Source: Whalleya microplaca | Lineage: Eukaryota; Ascomycota; Sordariomycetes; Xylariales; Xylariaceae | Assembly: GCA_022497155.1 (NCBI GenBank) | Contig: MU385740.1 | Coordinates: 124,001 to 188,000 of the forward strand | DNA length: 64,000 nucleotides | Reading direction: 5' to 3' | In this document: one piece after another, positions 34,493 to 45,528 of the stretch | How positions within the stretch are numbered: position 1 is the first letter of the stretch | Layout of the letters: each line of letters opens with the position of its first letter | The notes under the pieces: model-generated | The model's database searches: none | What the model saw: only the letters and a program-made list of their open reading frames with translations | What the model was told of the DNA's origin: nothing | Translations under genes and position numbers: made by a program

Positions 34493-36464
34493 GTTGATGT
34501 GATTGTATAAAATATCCTGATGAAGAACACAGGTTTCTATATTCTCAAGCCGTTTCAACAGGCCCGTTATATAATTGTGCTGATGGTCTAGACCGGAGCA
34601 ATGGTCATTCCGTCTCCGACTTACCCTATATACTAGACAATAAGACTATAATTGCTGTAAAACACATAGACTTTAGAACTTCAAACCCATGACTGTTTAT
34701 GTAAATCTTTTTAAATCTGATGCTATGTAACACTAAATTTTATCGACAATATTACTTTCATCGTTACCTTTGAGGTCTAAGTGTCGTACACTTCTCATCT
34801 TTACTTTGACTCGCTGCATATTATTCCATGAGAATTCATAGGTATGTGAACTTAGCGAGCCCTCTCTATACTTGCCAGTACTTCTGCAGAATCCTTTAAA
34901 AATCCGATCTATGCCAAGTCCTAGCCTCACAGATGAACCAGTAATCCTTCGTGCATGCAATAAGATCAATCCTATCTTTCCAACCGCTGATGAACGTGCG
35001 TTCGCTACCAATGATCATATTCTCGTTTCGTATGCAGCTAGGATATAACCATATCAAGGTTGATCAACATTCTCGGCCCGTTCCTGAAGGAACATGTTAC
35101 CTGATGAGTCAGCTGTAACCGAAAGATGCGTCTTGAAGCTGTTGTGTAATGCTGACTAGGAATGGCGGTATCTTCTTGATTAGATGCAGATGAGTAGGTT
35201 AGAACCTTGAGAAGAACCTCGGACGAATAGGACCCTCGACTAAAATTTACTATGATTCTTGTCCCTGCATCTTACCCTGCATTGGAAGATTTACTACTCA
35301 CACCCAAGGGCGTGTCAAGGAAATACTAGGTCATGACCCAGTTATACTATAAAAATATGGGTAGGAATACGCGTGTGTTTTCGTCCCCACTATCTTCGAT
35401 ACACACGTGTCAGCTGGAGCCTTGTCCAACATTGACAGCTTCAGCTATGAAAATCACTTGCCACGTGATTAGAGTGGTGGCTTTCATATATTATGCCCTA
35501 AGCTTCTAGACGTATGTCCTGGTTGGTCTGGATTCTAAGACGCGTATAATATCCGAATGTGAATCAAGTAAATACATAGGTATTACCTAACGTAGATATA
35601 ATATACTTACTGCCTATCCATTCGTATCTAGCTTTCGCCAACTTCAACAACATATTCTCTTAAGAGCGAGTGGGCTTTATAGAATTGGGAACATAATGTT
35701 CTCTGTTCCAGATAAAAACACTCTGATAATATATTCCAAGGCAGTTCCTCATGCTTGGTATCACCTGGGCATGCCTGTATCACACTTTAGACTTTAGGAT
35801 TTAAGACTAGTCTGGCGGCAGAATCATCAAATCAAACTGCCCATCAACATGCGTTTTGTTAACTAGGATTGCGGGAACATTTATCTTTGTTATCTGCAGC
35901 AAGGACGCCGGAGAGGCCGAGGGACAGTTCAACAGGGAAAAAGCTCCCATCGACAGTAGCTAGGTCTAGCTCGATGCCAAGTTTTATCTGAAGCTCAAGC
36001 TCTTACATACACGTGTAACAAGGGTCATCCTGATCAACCTTTGTGACCTTCCTTTTTCAGACTGTAACACAAACGATCCCCGCCGTTGAGTCGCGGGGAA
36101 GATGACCCCCATTCGGAGACAAGTATGTCCATGAGGCTTGAACTGGTGGCGAAGGTCTAGACTTAAGGTTAAATCCGCTATCGGAACATACCTAGACTAG
36201 GTGATCTCACATGGTACTGTGATAAAATCAGATGGTAGGGTAGTATTGAAGCATGTCTCACTTGTAAGCCGGGACGCCATGTGCGGGTTAGACCCGTGGG
36301 GCGGAACGACTCAGCCTTGTTTTTAGTATCATGCATGCCATGTCAGCTATTTATTCAAGAGACGAAAAGTGGTTGTCAGTACGAGGAATTCGTCTTCCCT
36401 TCATATCTTGCATTTACCGGTCTTCTTGCTTATCTACGCGTTGCTGTATTCCCCTGTCTCAAAG
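34493..36464. promoter_or_regulatory. 2-kb divergent promoter region, cupin and SDR1
   Basis: No gene found in either strand. Regulatory-looking sites: ACACGTGT palindromes at 35403-35410 and 36009-36016, CACGTG at 35462-35467, and a TGAGTCA (Gcn4/CPC1-type) site at 35105-35111. The long gap with repeated E-boxes would suit joint control of flanking cluster genes. I found no transcription-factor gene here. Confidence 0.45.
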
Positions 36465-37409
36465 ATGCTCAGCGGTATTGCACTCGTCACTGGGGGCGGA
36501 AGCGGGATTGGCCGCGACTGTGTCCTCGCATACGCGCACGAAGGTGTTCGAGCTATCGTAATCGCCGATATCAACGAAGAAGCGGCACTCTCCGCCGCCA
36601 ATGCTAGCCGAGAGCTAGCTACCAACACCGACTACGAAGCACTTGCTGTTCGAGTTGATGTTTCTAACGAGGAAAGTGTAAAAAGTTTGGTGGACACGAC
36701 AGTTAAGACATTCGGAAGAATTGATTACCTTGTCAACAGTGCGGGGGTAAGTAGAGCTGGTTACCTTTGTTCTCCGCTGCTGTTTCGTATTAATCCGGAT
36801 CCTGCAGCTAGGAGTGACTCTTCCGGCCGAAATTGGCGATGCCTCAGTTGAGGAATTAGATCGGTTCTTTCATGTCAACGTTCGGGGTACTTTTCTCTGC
36901 ATCCGTGCGGCTACGCAAGCGATGAAACAGCAAGACCCGAGGGTTGTGCAGGGCCGTCTCGGTCCTCGTCCTATCGGTCGCGGAGTTATCATTAACTTGG
37001 CGAGCTGCAATGCTTTCATGGCGACGCCGAACATCACACAATACACCGTGGCTAAGCATGCTGTGCTCGGAATGACTCGGAATGCTGGTATGCCACGCCG
37101 TACACTCACGTTGTTGCAAGGGAATAAACTGACAGACCCATCACCTCTGTAGCGCTTGATAACGCCAAGTACGGCATTCGCGTGGTTGCTGTATGCCCAT
37201 CTTGGGTGGATACGCCCATGGTCGATCGTGCGATGGCAGGGAATCCTGCCCTCAAGCCACTCATTGAAAGTGCTGTTCCCCTGGGTCGCATAGCGAGCGC
37301 AGAGGAGGTATCTGATGTGGTTACGTTCCTCAGCAGCCACAAAGCTAGCTATGTCACAGGGGTAGGATGGATAATTGATGGCGGCGCGACTCTCACCGTG
37401 CATGTGTAG
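36465..37409 (+). CDS. Short-chain dehydrogenase/reductase 1 (classical SDR)
   Basis: NAD(P)-dependent oxidoreductase, probably acting on the polyketide. Exons 36465-36746, 36808-37087 and 37153-37409 give 272 aa. Cofactor motif TGGGSGIG near residues 9-16; VRVDVSNEESV for the adenine-ring Asp; NSAG; the catalytic Ser in IINLASC; the YxxxK pair in QYTVAKH; then VVAVCPSWVDTPM and a standard GWIIDGGAT C-terminus. The ADIN segment (an acidic residue after the second beta strand) suggests NAD(H) preference. The first intron acceptor is fixed by frame (SAG|LGVTLPAE). The start is the ATG right before GIALVTGG. Divergent from the cupin across a shared promoter region. All catalytic residues are present, in contrast to SDR3. 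Confidence 0.93.
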
Positions 37410-38407
37410 TTTGGGAAGGATTTAGATAAAGTTCTAGGCTATAGTTGACAATTAAGATGATATTAAAATATATTGTGCTGCTTATTAACCATTCAAACTT
37501 CCCCGTGCTGACGTATACATGCATGACATAAGATAGCTAACCAATTTTCTTGAACTAATGCTGCACCCTACATGTAGTTGCATCTTGCACGTGTCACAAA
37601 TGTCGCACTGCTGTCGCGTAGAACTAGACCTTTAACAATTCCACCAAGATAGATACGCCGTATGTGTGTCGTCCATATTGAATGATCCGATTTTATTAGT
37701 TTCGGATATAAGACGTGGGACGATCCTTCGAAGGGAGTTATACCTTGCTAGGACCTCAACTTGTAGAGAACTTCCGAACTCCGCTGACTACGCATCTCAC
37801 CTACATATGCATGGATATCGTAAGGTATAGATTCCTACCACTACTTGGATTTTTGATCGTAGCAGGGTCCTTAGCCTCAATTTGATAGAGCACCCCTGCC
37901 TCTAGCACTACTTCGGCAATCTTCTCTCAAGGGTACCTTGTCTCTGCCATTGGCTATACCCTAAAATTGCGGCTCAATCGTAAACAAAGGTTCATGTAGC
38001 ACTATTATGAACATACAGGCGCGGCTGCAAGTGAATTTACCAAGATGAAGGATGGATGACACAGCAAGCGCATCCTCCAATATCCCAGAAGAATTCAGAT
38101 GCGGGAGATAAGTTACAAATATGTCTAGCCTCGCGGATGAATGCGATAGCCTTGAACGGAGTCATTATTATGCCGCTTGCAAGGCCAACATGGGATCCGT
38201 ATCATAGTATCATCTGTAGCCTAGAGCCGCGTATTCGTGGGTGTAAGGGTCTAAATGCGATATTATCATCTCAGTCAACGTTTCTACCAGCCCTCCGCGT
38301 ATGACCTCGCCGTCGATATTGTCATAGTCTGAGGATTCAACAGTAGTCTAAAAGTATACCACAACTCACTAAGTTTCATTCTCTAGTAGAAGGAGCTACC
38401 TGAAGTG
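37410..38407. other. Intergenic region between SDR1 and SDR2
   Basis: About 1 kb, AT-rich, without a supportable gene. A CACGTGT motif occurs at 37588-37594. It must contain the SDR2 promoter. Confidence 0.5.
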
Positions 38408-39707
38408 ATGCTTAAAAAGTTCGCTTTGATCACCGGGTAAGCCCCCTTGACAGTTATGATGCTTCTACTATTCACTAATGAATTGTCTCGACAGCTGTGG
38501 CCAGGGTGGCATAGGTCATGCACTCACAGAGGAATTTGTGCGTCAGGGCTTCACTGTCATTGCTACACTCTTAGAACATGAGAGTGATGAGCACTTGCAA
38601 AGTCCACAAATTCATATGCTGAGGTTGGACGTCACGAAGGAAGCGGATGTAGCATCATTCTACGAAAAGGTTTTCAAAATATGTGAAGGCCGACTAGATG
38701 TTCTAGTTAACAATGCGTATGTAAAAACATATATCTAGACGACCACGATATATTTTAGCATGCTAACTGTGCATAATGTCATTAGTGGCATATGTATGTT
38801 CTACCTTCTCAAAGTCTACAATTATCACTGTTGACACTTTTAAGGCTACACAATGACTGCAGCAGATACGGATGTGCGTTCCGTCGAGAAGATGTTTGCC
38901 GTGAACCTTTTTGGGCCAATGCGCATGGTGCACCATTTTCATAGGATGATTATTGCCGCAAAGGGCATCATCATTAACATCGGCTCAATTGGAGGGATCT
39001 CCCCTTATGTAGTAAGTATTTTGTTCGTACAGATGACAACTAAATTTATTGACTTTGTCTTACATAGTTTGGTGCTTCGTATAATGCATCTAAGGCTGCT
39101 TTGCACCACTGGGGAAATACTGTCCGTGTTGAAATGCAACCTTTTGGGTTAGTAATTCGGGAGTTATCCTAAGCAGCATTTACTCACTAATGATAAATCA
39201 GCGTGAGAGTCATGAACGTTATTTCTGGCGAGGTTTCCACGAACATCTTGAAAAGTGATGTTCATGACGGTCGTCAACTCCCCCCTGGTAAGTATACTAA
39301 AGGATAAGTTGAAGTAATTGAACTAACATCCTATAGACTCAGTCTACCAACCCATCGCAGAAGTCTTCAAGGCTCATATTCACAGAACTCCAAGTATGAA
39401 AAATGATCTTAGCTTATGTGATGAAAATTGCTTATCAGAGCATTAGGTACAATGACGCCTGCTGAGTATGCGAAGGGGGTTGTGGCAAAGTCTACTGCCA
39501 AGTCTCCACCCGCATGGTTTTGGCACGGAAATTCGACTACGATAGTGCGGCTATTAGATGCACTATTCCCACGTACTGTCTTTGTAAGATTTGTTCTCCC
39601 GTGGAATACTAACACACTAGCTAATGCCATTGCTCTAGGATGGCATGTTTTTCAAGTGGTTCAGTCTCGAGAAACTTCAAAACACATTTGTGGCAGATCG
39701 CGGTTAA
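38408..39707 (+). CDS. Short-chain dehydrogenase 2, Ayr1-like (1-acyl-DHAP reductase-like)
   Basis: Nine exons: 38408-38436, 38495-38716, 38786-38793 (8 nt), 38845-39011, 39068-39147, 39202-39287, 39337-39393, 39441-39583 and 39639-39707, giving 286 aa. The raw frames look broken, but splicing restores one continuous SDR. It carries MLKKFALITGCGQGGIG at the cofactor site, RLDVT, VLVNNAGICY, IINIGSIGG with the catalytic Ser, and SYNASKAAL (YxxxK). The C-terminal half, with FPRTVF then DGMFFKWFSLEKL, is the membrane-associating tail usual in Ayr1-like reductases. The 8-nt exon TGGCATAT encodes the GI of NNAGICY and is bounded by ATTAG and GTATGTTC. The protein probably reduces a ketone or aldehyde of the polyketide. 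It sits between SDR1 and the P450 inside the cluster. Confidence 0.88.
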
Positions 39708-40658
39708 ATTCCAGATGTTGTAAATCCTTGTATAGGCAATTTTTACTGTTTACGAGATGTGCGAGACTAGTTGTATCAACCCTGGAAGAGTTCGTTTCAC
39801 TGTATCTGACCTCATTGCAATAGTTACGCAGTGTTCGGAAATGCCCTCGCAATCATCTTGCATTTGATAGATATATTTATCGAATGTAGTGCTACTATGT
39901 TTTCTCACGAGAAGTGCCCATAAACAAATGTGACCAAGCATATAAAGGGATATGACTGACATTATAATAGTCGCATTGCTTTTGCGACAAGTATACTATT
40001 GCAACGACATTATAATGTTATTATAGCGATAGTCATTGGAGAATTTATAAGAAGAGTGCAATATTCAACTAAATATATGAGAAAGATTTATAATGTAGGG
40101 TATCATAGTGTTGAAATACAGGGTTAATGAGGTTTAGATTGACTTGAGGTTCAGCTATTCTAGAGTGGCAGATGGCCTGTTATATACACAATGCTACTAT
40201 TTGTGCCTTGTACTGTACCAGTCCTTGACCCTTAATTCAACACATGGTACGGTTTAGATTTAGGCGATTTATAGTCCGAGCCCCCACCCCGACCCCACCT
40301 CTTCAACTTGTGGAAAACTAGTCCCTGGAGAGCATCAACGGTTGATAATATGCTGGCATTTTTTGTAAGGCAAGGTTTACCAAAAAGAGAGAAAAGAAAA
40401 AGTCACATTTCGTAGTTACTTAAAATTTTACATATAAACAGACCCAAAATGAACTAAAGGTCGATTACATATAAAGATGGATACCAAATCAAGTCAAGGG
40501 TCTCGGAAACAACACGGACGAGAGTGATATATATGAGCCACCGAATGTATACTAATGTGAAAACTCCAGAATATTAACATCTTTTGTCCAAGTGAGGGTC
40601 TTGTTGATTTCCCACAAAGACGTTGCAGAATATGGATCCTTGCTACTTGCATGCACTC
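39708..40658. other. AT-rich intergenic region with a solo LTR
   Basis: 950 bases between SDR2 and the P450 (convergent). It contains the LTR-like repeat at 40109-40242. Just before it (39950-40050) are short palindromic runs built from ACATTATAATGT-like and CGCA..TGCG pieces, possibly part of the same dead element. Confidence 0.55.
40109..40242 (+). mobile_element. Solo LTR-like element with 5-bp target duplication
   Basis: 134 bases starting TGTTGAA and ending TTCAACA, a perfect 7-bp terminal inversion with the TG...CA ends of retrotransposon LTRs. It is flanked by CATAG on the left and CATGG on the right, a 5-bp duplication with one transition. A diverged relative lies at 7833-7956. No internal retrotransposon genes are nearby, so it is a solo LTR or a remnant. 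Confidence 0.7.
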
Positions 40659-42497
40659 CTATGCCTTCTCTCTCCTAGTGACCCGCACCCACATTTTGTT
40701 CTGTAGAAACAAGGTATAGTTCCGACTATCCCACGGCTTATTAGGATGCAATAGGAAGAAATTGAATCTTCGCAGCAGCTATCAGATGGTCAGCAACCCC
40801 AGCGTTCCCGAATGGTGTGGGAAGGGAGTTGGGGTGTACCTCAACAAAGATCTTGTTTAGTTCGGCGCGAACGATGGCTTTTCCAAGACAGGCCCATCGA
40901 CCAGAACCGAAGATAATATCCACAGTCCTCTCCATGTGGCGCTTCCGGTCAGGGTCAGCCTCGAGCCAGCGTTCGGGACGGAAAACTTCGACATCTTCCC
41001 CGAACTCAGGCCCACGCTGCATTCCCCAACCGCAATGGCCCTAGTTCCCAGCGTGAGTTCGTACACAGAGGAGTATTTCAGCATGGATAGAGCAACTTAC
41101 GACACTTGTGCCGCCCGGGACGAAGGTACCCTTGATCACTTCGCCTCCAGGATTGGTCTTTTTCATCAACATCCCGGTAAAGGGAGGCCAAATACGTAGC
41201 CCTTCTTGGATGCAGGCTTGGAGGTATGGAATGTCCTTCGCCTCCTCGTCAGTGATAGGGGATGAAACTCTGCCTTTCTCAATGCCATCATCGATTTCGG
41301 CTAGAAGCCGAGAATGCACTTGCGGGTTGCTGATGATGAACAAGAAAATAGATCGCACTGCTGTAGAAGTAGTGTCGGACCCAGCGAGACTATAATCGGA
41401 TTAGCTTGGAGTCTTGGTAGACTTAACCGAGTGTGATAACTCACATCTGTGTTAAGATTTCCGACTCAGCTTGTCGACGTGACATGCCGTGGCTCAAAAA
41501 AGATCCTAGCATATCCCGAGCTTCTACCTTGTTCGGGCCAAAACGTTGACCCACATATTCTTGAGCTATCCTATTCGTGGCCGTCAGTTACAAGCTTGCG
41601 TATATCCGTGGGCATAGGACATAGGACATAATTACTTACGCCATCAATTTTCCCTGGCCTTTTTCATCTTTTGGGCTAGGACCCACGAGGTTCATCAACC
41701 ATCTTTGGTTCATGATACGACCCAGCGTTGGGGTTGAGGAACACATTGTGACAAAAGGGAGCACCGCATTTATGGTAGAGACATAACCGTGAATATCTTG
41801 GTCCGTAGCTAGGTCCCCAAAGGGTTGTCCGAAGACGAACGACGAGACCACGTCGAGACTGAAGTACTGAGCCACTAGGGCAAAGTCCATAGGGCGAACA
41901 CAGTCGCTAGAGGATATGTATTTGCGCTCTATAAGGTCTATAAAAGAGCTTATAGCAAGGTCAATCTGAGCTCCCAATTGAGGATTCTCTTTCATTTGGA
42001 ACTGTGCCATGTTAGTATCTCTTGACATACCCCCAGTGAGGCTAGAAACTTACGGCAGAGCTTATTTGCCCCCTCAACTTGTCATGCTTGATCGGATCAA
42101 GTTCTGAAAAGATGTTGTCCACATATGGGTCGACCTTCAAACTGGCATACCACCCAGTTTTGGAGTGCTTTAGTCTTGCCGCAGACATATGTCGACCTAC
42201 GTCTGGATCGTCGGAAATGAGTTCATTGGGGCCTATTCGCACAAGGTGCGCAGAGTTGGACGGTCCGTATTTTTTTACAGTGTCCGCTAGACGAAGATGC
42301 ATCTCCCCGGTATATGCTGTTTTGAAGATCCATGACTCTGAAAAAGAGGCAAGTAATGGTCCTTTGAATTTACGTAGTTTGAACCAAGCTTTGACGTAAG
42401 AAGCTACAACAGCAGCTACAACAATGAAGGGGAGATATGGCAGACCACCAGATATGTACTCTCCTGCTCTCGTTGAGGATATTAATGATGTACTCAT
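40659..42497 (-). CDS. Cytochrome P450 monooxygenase of the polyketide cluster
   Basis: Haem-thiolate oxygenase anchored in the ER. Exons (minus) 42497-42054, 42001-41640, 41570-41445, 41389-41101, 41040-40840 and 40778-40659 give 513 aa. An N-terminal hydrophobic anchor (LPYLPFIVVAAVVASYV) lies near residues 18-34. The I-helix is AGSDTTSTAVR, the ExxR motif is EGLR, and the haem loop is FGSGRWACLG. The last exon is easy to miss: reading on from exon 5 gives a false C-terminus, while splicing GAG|gtacac to the next AG restores the usual LLRRFNF...MWVRVTRREKA ending. The overall pattern resembles the pisatin-demethylase/benzoate-hydroxylase-like fungal P450s. The start could also be 42563, 22 codons upstream; I prefer 42497 because it directly precedes the anchor. 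Probable role: hydroxylation of the cluster product. Confidence 0.93.
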
Positions 42498-43485
42498 GAT
42501 GAATAACTTTTCGGGCTTGGCTGTAAGGCTCTTAGCGACAATGAAACTCACTCTATTTGTCATGGCATACTGTAGACTTCAACTATGTCCAAGATTATAT
42601 AGTACGGCGATACTCATCACATCAGTCCATAATGGCTACATCTCTGATCGAAGCATAGAGAGACTAGCTCCTCGAGAGCTTTGAACTGATAACGAGTGCC
42701 TAGCGGATGGGGGTGTCTATAGAGTCTACCCCCAGTTCCATCGTACGAGTGGGATAGAGTTTACCAGGGTATAACGTTTTCCCGAAATGCTTGCAACTTG
42801 TGTGCCGTAGGATTCTAATGTTAGGGATGAGCCTGGCCCAAATGGGGTTCAGCGTGGTGATACGACTCCGAAAGTATCTAATACCCTGGGATAGTACACA
42901 AAAGAAAGTAAGGCTAGCGTGTTCGAGACTTGGACCCTGAACGTCGGCTTTAAGTTGTGGCGCGTGAGAATCCCTGCGCATCCATATGCAAGGCAGCAAA
43001 CGGCCCGCTTAGGATTGGATGATGACTGCAGGGTACGTGGTTGGGGCTAAGATGCATAATGTTGCAGGGGACCAACCATAGCCAGCTGGGCGGGACGCCA
43101 CGAAGTCCGAAGGATTGTAAGATTGCACCGGCCAAATAATCTTGCCGTCTACGGCTCGTGGTGTATGGCCGAATTGAAATATGAGACATATCGCCTGTAA
43201 GAGTTTCTACCAACACAAGCCAAAGGGTCTCCGCGAGAGCCCCCGACCACGGCGAAATGCCTCTCCCTCAGACGGAAAAGTTGCCCACCCGAGTACCACA
43301 GGAAACGCTTCAGATTGAGCCTACTTAATCGTTGCTGTCCTGATGTGAAGTGAAAATATTCTTTGCCAACCTCAAATCAATCAACAGCTTCTGCACTTGG
43401 GTTTTCAAGACCTGCACTATCTGCTTCTTTCTTGATTTCCATTGAACCCGGCCACGAGCAGAGAAGTACGTGTTTTCATTTCGCC
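42498..43485. promoter_or_regulatory. Divergent promoter region, P450 and MFS transporter
   Basis: About 990 bases between two divergent starts, with no gene of its own. A TATATAG sequence at about 42596-42602 would suit P450 transcription, and TACGTG occurs at about 43031 and 43467. The shared promoter suggests that oxidation and export genes are co-expressed. Confidence 0.45.
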
Positions 43486-45197
43486 ATGGAGAACCAAGAC
43501 CCGACCGTTACTCCCGAGGAGAAGGAGATGGATGCGCGCGCGGAGGCACTGCCGGAACCCAAGGAGCCCCAGGAGCCGGCACGCAAGCTGCACGGCATTC
43601 TCTGGGTCATCTGCGTAGCGTCCATCATATCGGCTGTCTTCCTCTTCTCTCTCGACAACACCATTGTCGCCCTTGTCCAACCACAGATCATCGAGAGTTT
43701 CGGCAGCATCGAGAAGCTCCCATGGCTATCTGTCTCGTTCGCTCTGGGAAATGTGGCAGTCAACCTGCCATGGGGTAAGCTTTACGGGCAGTTCAATAAC
43801 AAGATAATGTTCATCATCGCCGTCCTTCTCTTTGAGATTGGCTCTGCCATATGTGGTGCTGCGCCGAACATGGATGCTTTCATCATTGGAAGAGCGATCT
43901 GCGGTGTCGGCGGAGGTGGCATTTACATGGGTTCAATGAATTTACTTTCTGTTACCACCACCAGTCAGGAGCGCCCGCTGTACCTGAGCTACATCGGCCT
44001 CACTTGGGGCACTGGCACCGTGCTTGGACCCATTATCGGCGGTGCATTTGCGATCAGTACAGCGACATGGCGGTGGGCTTTCTACATCAATCTCTGCATC
44101 GGTGCACTGGCTGCACCTGCTTTGATCTTCTTACTCCCTTCGCATAACCCTAGACCAGGTGTTAGTGTAGGGCAGCGAACCCGGGAGCTTGATCTCATTG
44201 GTACGGTACTCGTCATCGGAGGCTTGGTATCCGGCATCATTGCTATCGGCTTCGGTGGTGCTCTGTACCCATGGAACAGCGGCCAAATCATCGGTTCGTT
44301 TGTATGCTCAGGTGTGTTGTGGATACTCTTCATCGTACAGCAGTCCTTCTCCATCTTTACTACGCCTCAACGACGTCTGTTCCCGTGCGACCTGGTAAAG
44401 AACTGGGAGTTGGACATTCTCTTTGCACAAGTAGCCGCTGCGATCTCGTGTGCATTCATCCCCATCTACTTCATCCCGGTAAGTCTTCAGTCGGGAATTA
44501 TGATAGAGATGACTCGCGATTTGCTAACGTCGTTTTCTCGTAGCTGTACTTCCAATTCGTGAAGAACGATGCGGCACTGCAGGCTGGTGTTCGTCTCCTC
44601 CCGTATATCATTCTCATGGTGTTCTCCACCGTTTTAAGCGGTGCTATCGTTAGCAAGACGGGCGTCTACATGCCGTGGTTCTTGGGTGGTAGCATACTAG
44701 CCGTCATCGGTTCAGCCCTGATGTACACTACCACCATTAATACGGATATCGCCAGAATCTATGGCTACACCGTCATTCTAGGTTTCGGTGTAGGGAGCTA
44801 CTCGCAGCTCTCATTCTCGGTTGGACAGGCCAAAGTCGGACTCGAGCGCGTTGCGGATGTCACTGCGTTCATTGGTTTTGGTCAAATGGGCGGGATTGCC
44901 TTGGCGTTGTCTATTGCTAACTCCGTTTTCCTCAACCGGGCGACTATTGGAATCGCCTCGGTTGTCCCGGATGCTCCAGTTTCAGAAATCCAGACAGCCA
45001 TCCAAGGCGCTGGCAACTCGTTCTTTGAGAGTTTGAGCAGCAGCCAGAGAACAGCAGTCTTGGACGCCATTGTGGATAGTATGAATGATGCGTACATCCT
45101 GGTGATGGCAGGCGCTGCCCTTTCGGTTGTCCTTGCTGTCTTCATGAAGAGAGAAAGACTCTTTTTCGCAGATGGAGCCGTTGCAGGGGGTGCTTGA
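43486..45197 (+). CDS. MFS transporter, DHA2 (14-TM drug:H+ antiporter) family
   Basis: Plasma-membrane exporter, likely for the cluster product or self-protection. Exons 43486-44478 and 44544-45197 give 548 aa. After a charged cytosolic N-terminus of about 40 residues come the hydrophobic helices. TM1 ends in LFSLDNTIVALVQPQI, the DHA2 motif D1 equivalent. GRAICGVGGGGIYMGSMNLL and LTWGTGTVLGPIIGGAFA (motif C, antiporter signature) follow, then TWRWAFYINLCIGAL. The single intron (CCG|gtaagt...tcgtag|CTG) joins IYFIP to LYFQFV. The start is the ATG in a CGCCATGG context; a longer in-frame extension to 43363 is less likely because it lies in CT-rich leader sequence. Typical of fungal secondary-metabolite clusters. 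Transcribed divergently from the P450. Confidence 0.94.
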
Positions 45198-45528
45198 ACA
45201 AGAGACTACATTGAAATGATCGACGGAATAGAATGGAATCCCAAGGCAGCTAGCTTTATATGCAGAACAAGATTGTAGTAATTAGTTGAACGTAGATAGC
45301 AGGAATCCCTGCTTATACAGAAAAAGGATGGGATGATTAATGGAGAAGGAGTTGATCAGGGGGCCTACGAAAAGTACTTAAAGGGTAGACACGCCCGCCC
45401 GTAATCCTCTGATATTCTCACACTCTTGTTCTGTCCCATACTCAATCAGTGCTGTCTATCCGTCGCAACGTAGCTGTGAACAAAGTGGTTACTATCATCA
45501 TAATTTGCGAAACACCAACCAGTCAACT
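45198..45528. other. Intergenic region between MFS gene and SDR3
   Basis: 331 bases holding the MFS terminator and the SDR3 promoter. CT-rich close to the SDR3 start. Nothing else seen. Confidence 0.5.

Noticed and set aside
38408..39707. SDR2 as a broken pseudogene
   Set aside because: Unspliced frames are fragmented, but nine exons with canonical sites and matching phases give a complete Ayr1-like protein.
40741..40840. P450 C-terminus read directly through from exon 5
   Set aside because: The translation (VHPNSLPTPFG...) is unlike any P450 tail, whereas the spliced version matches the family.
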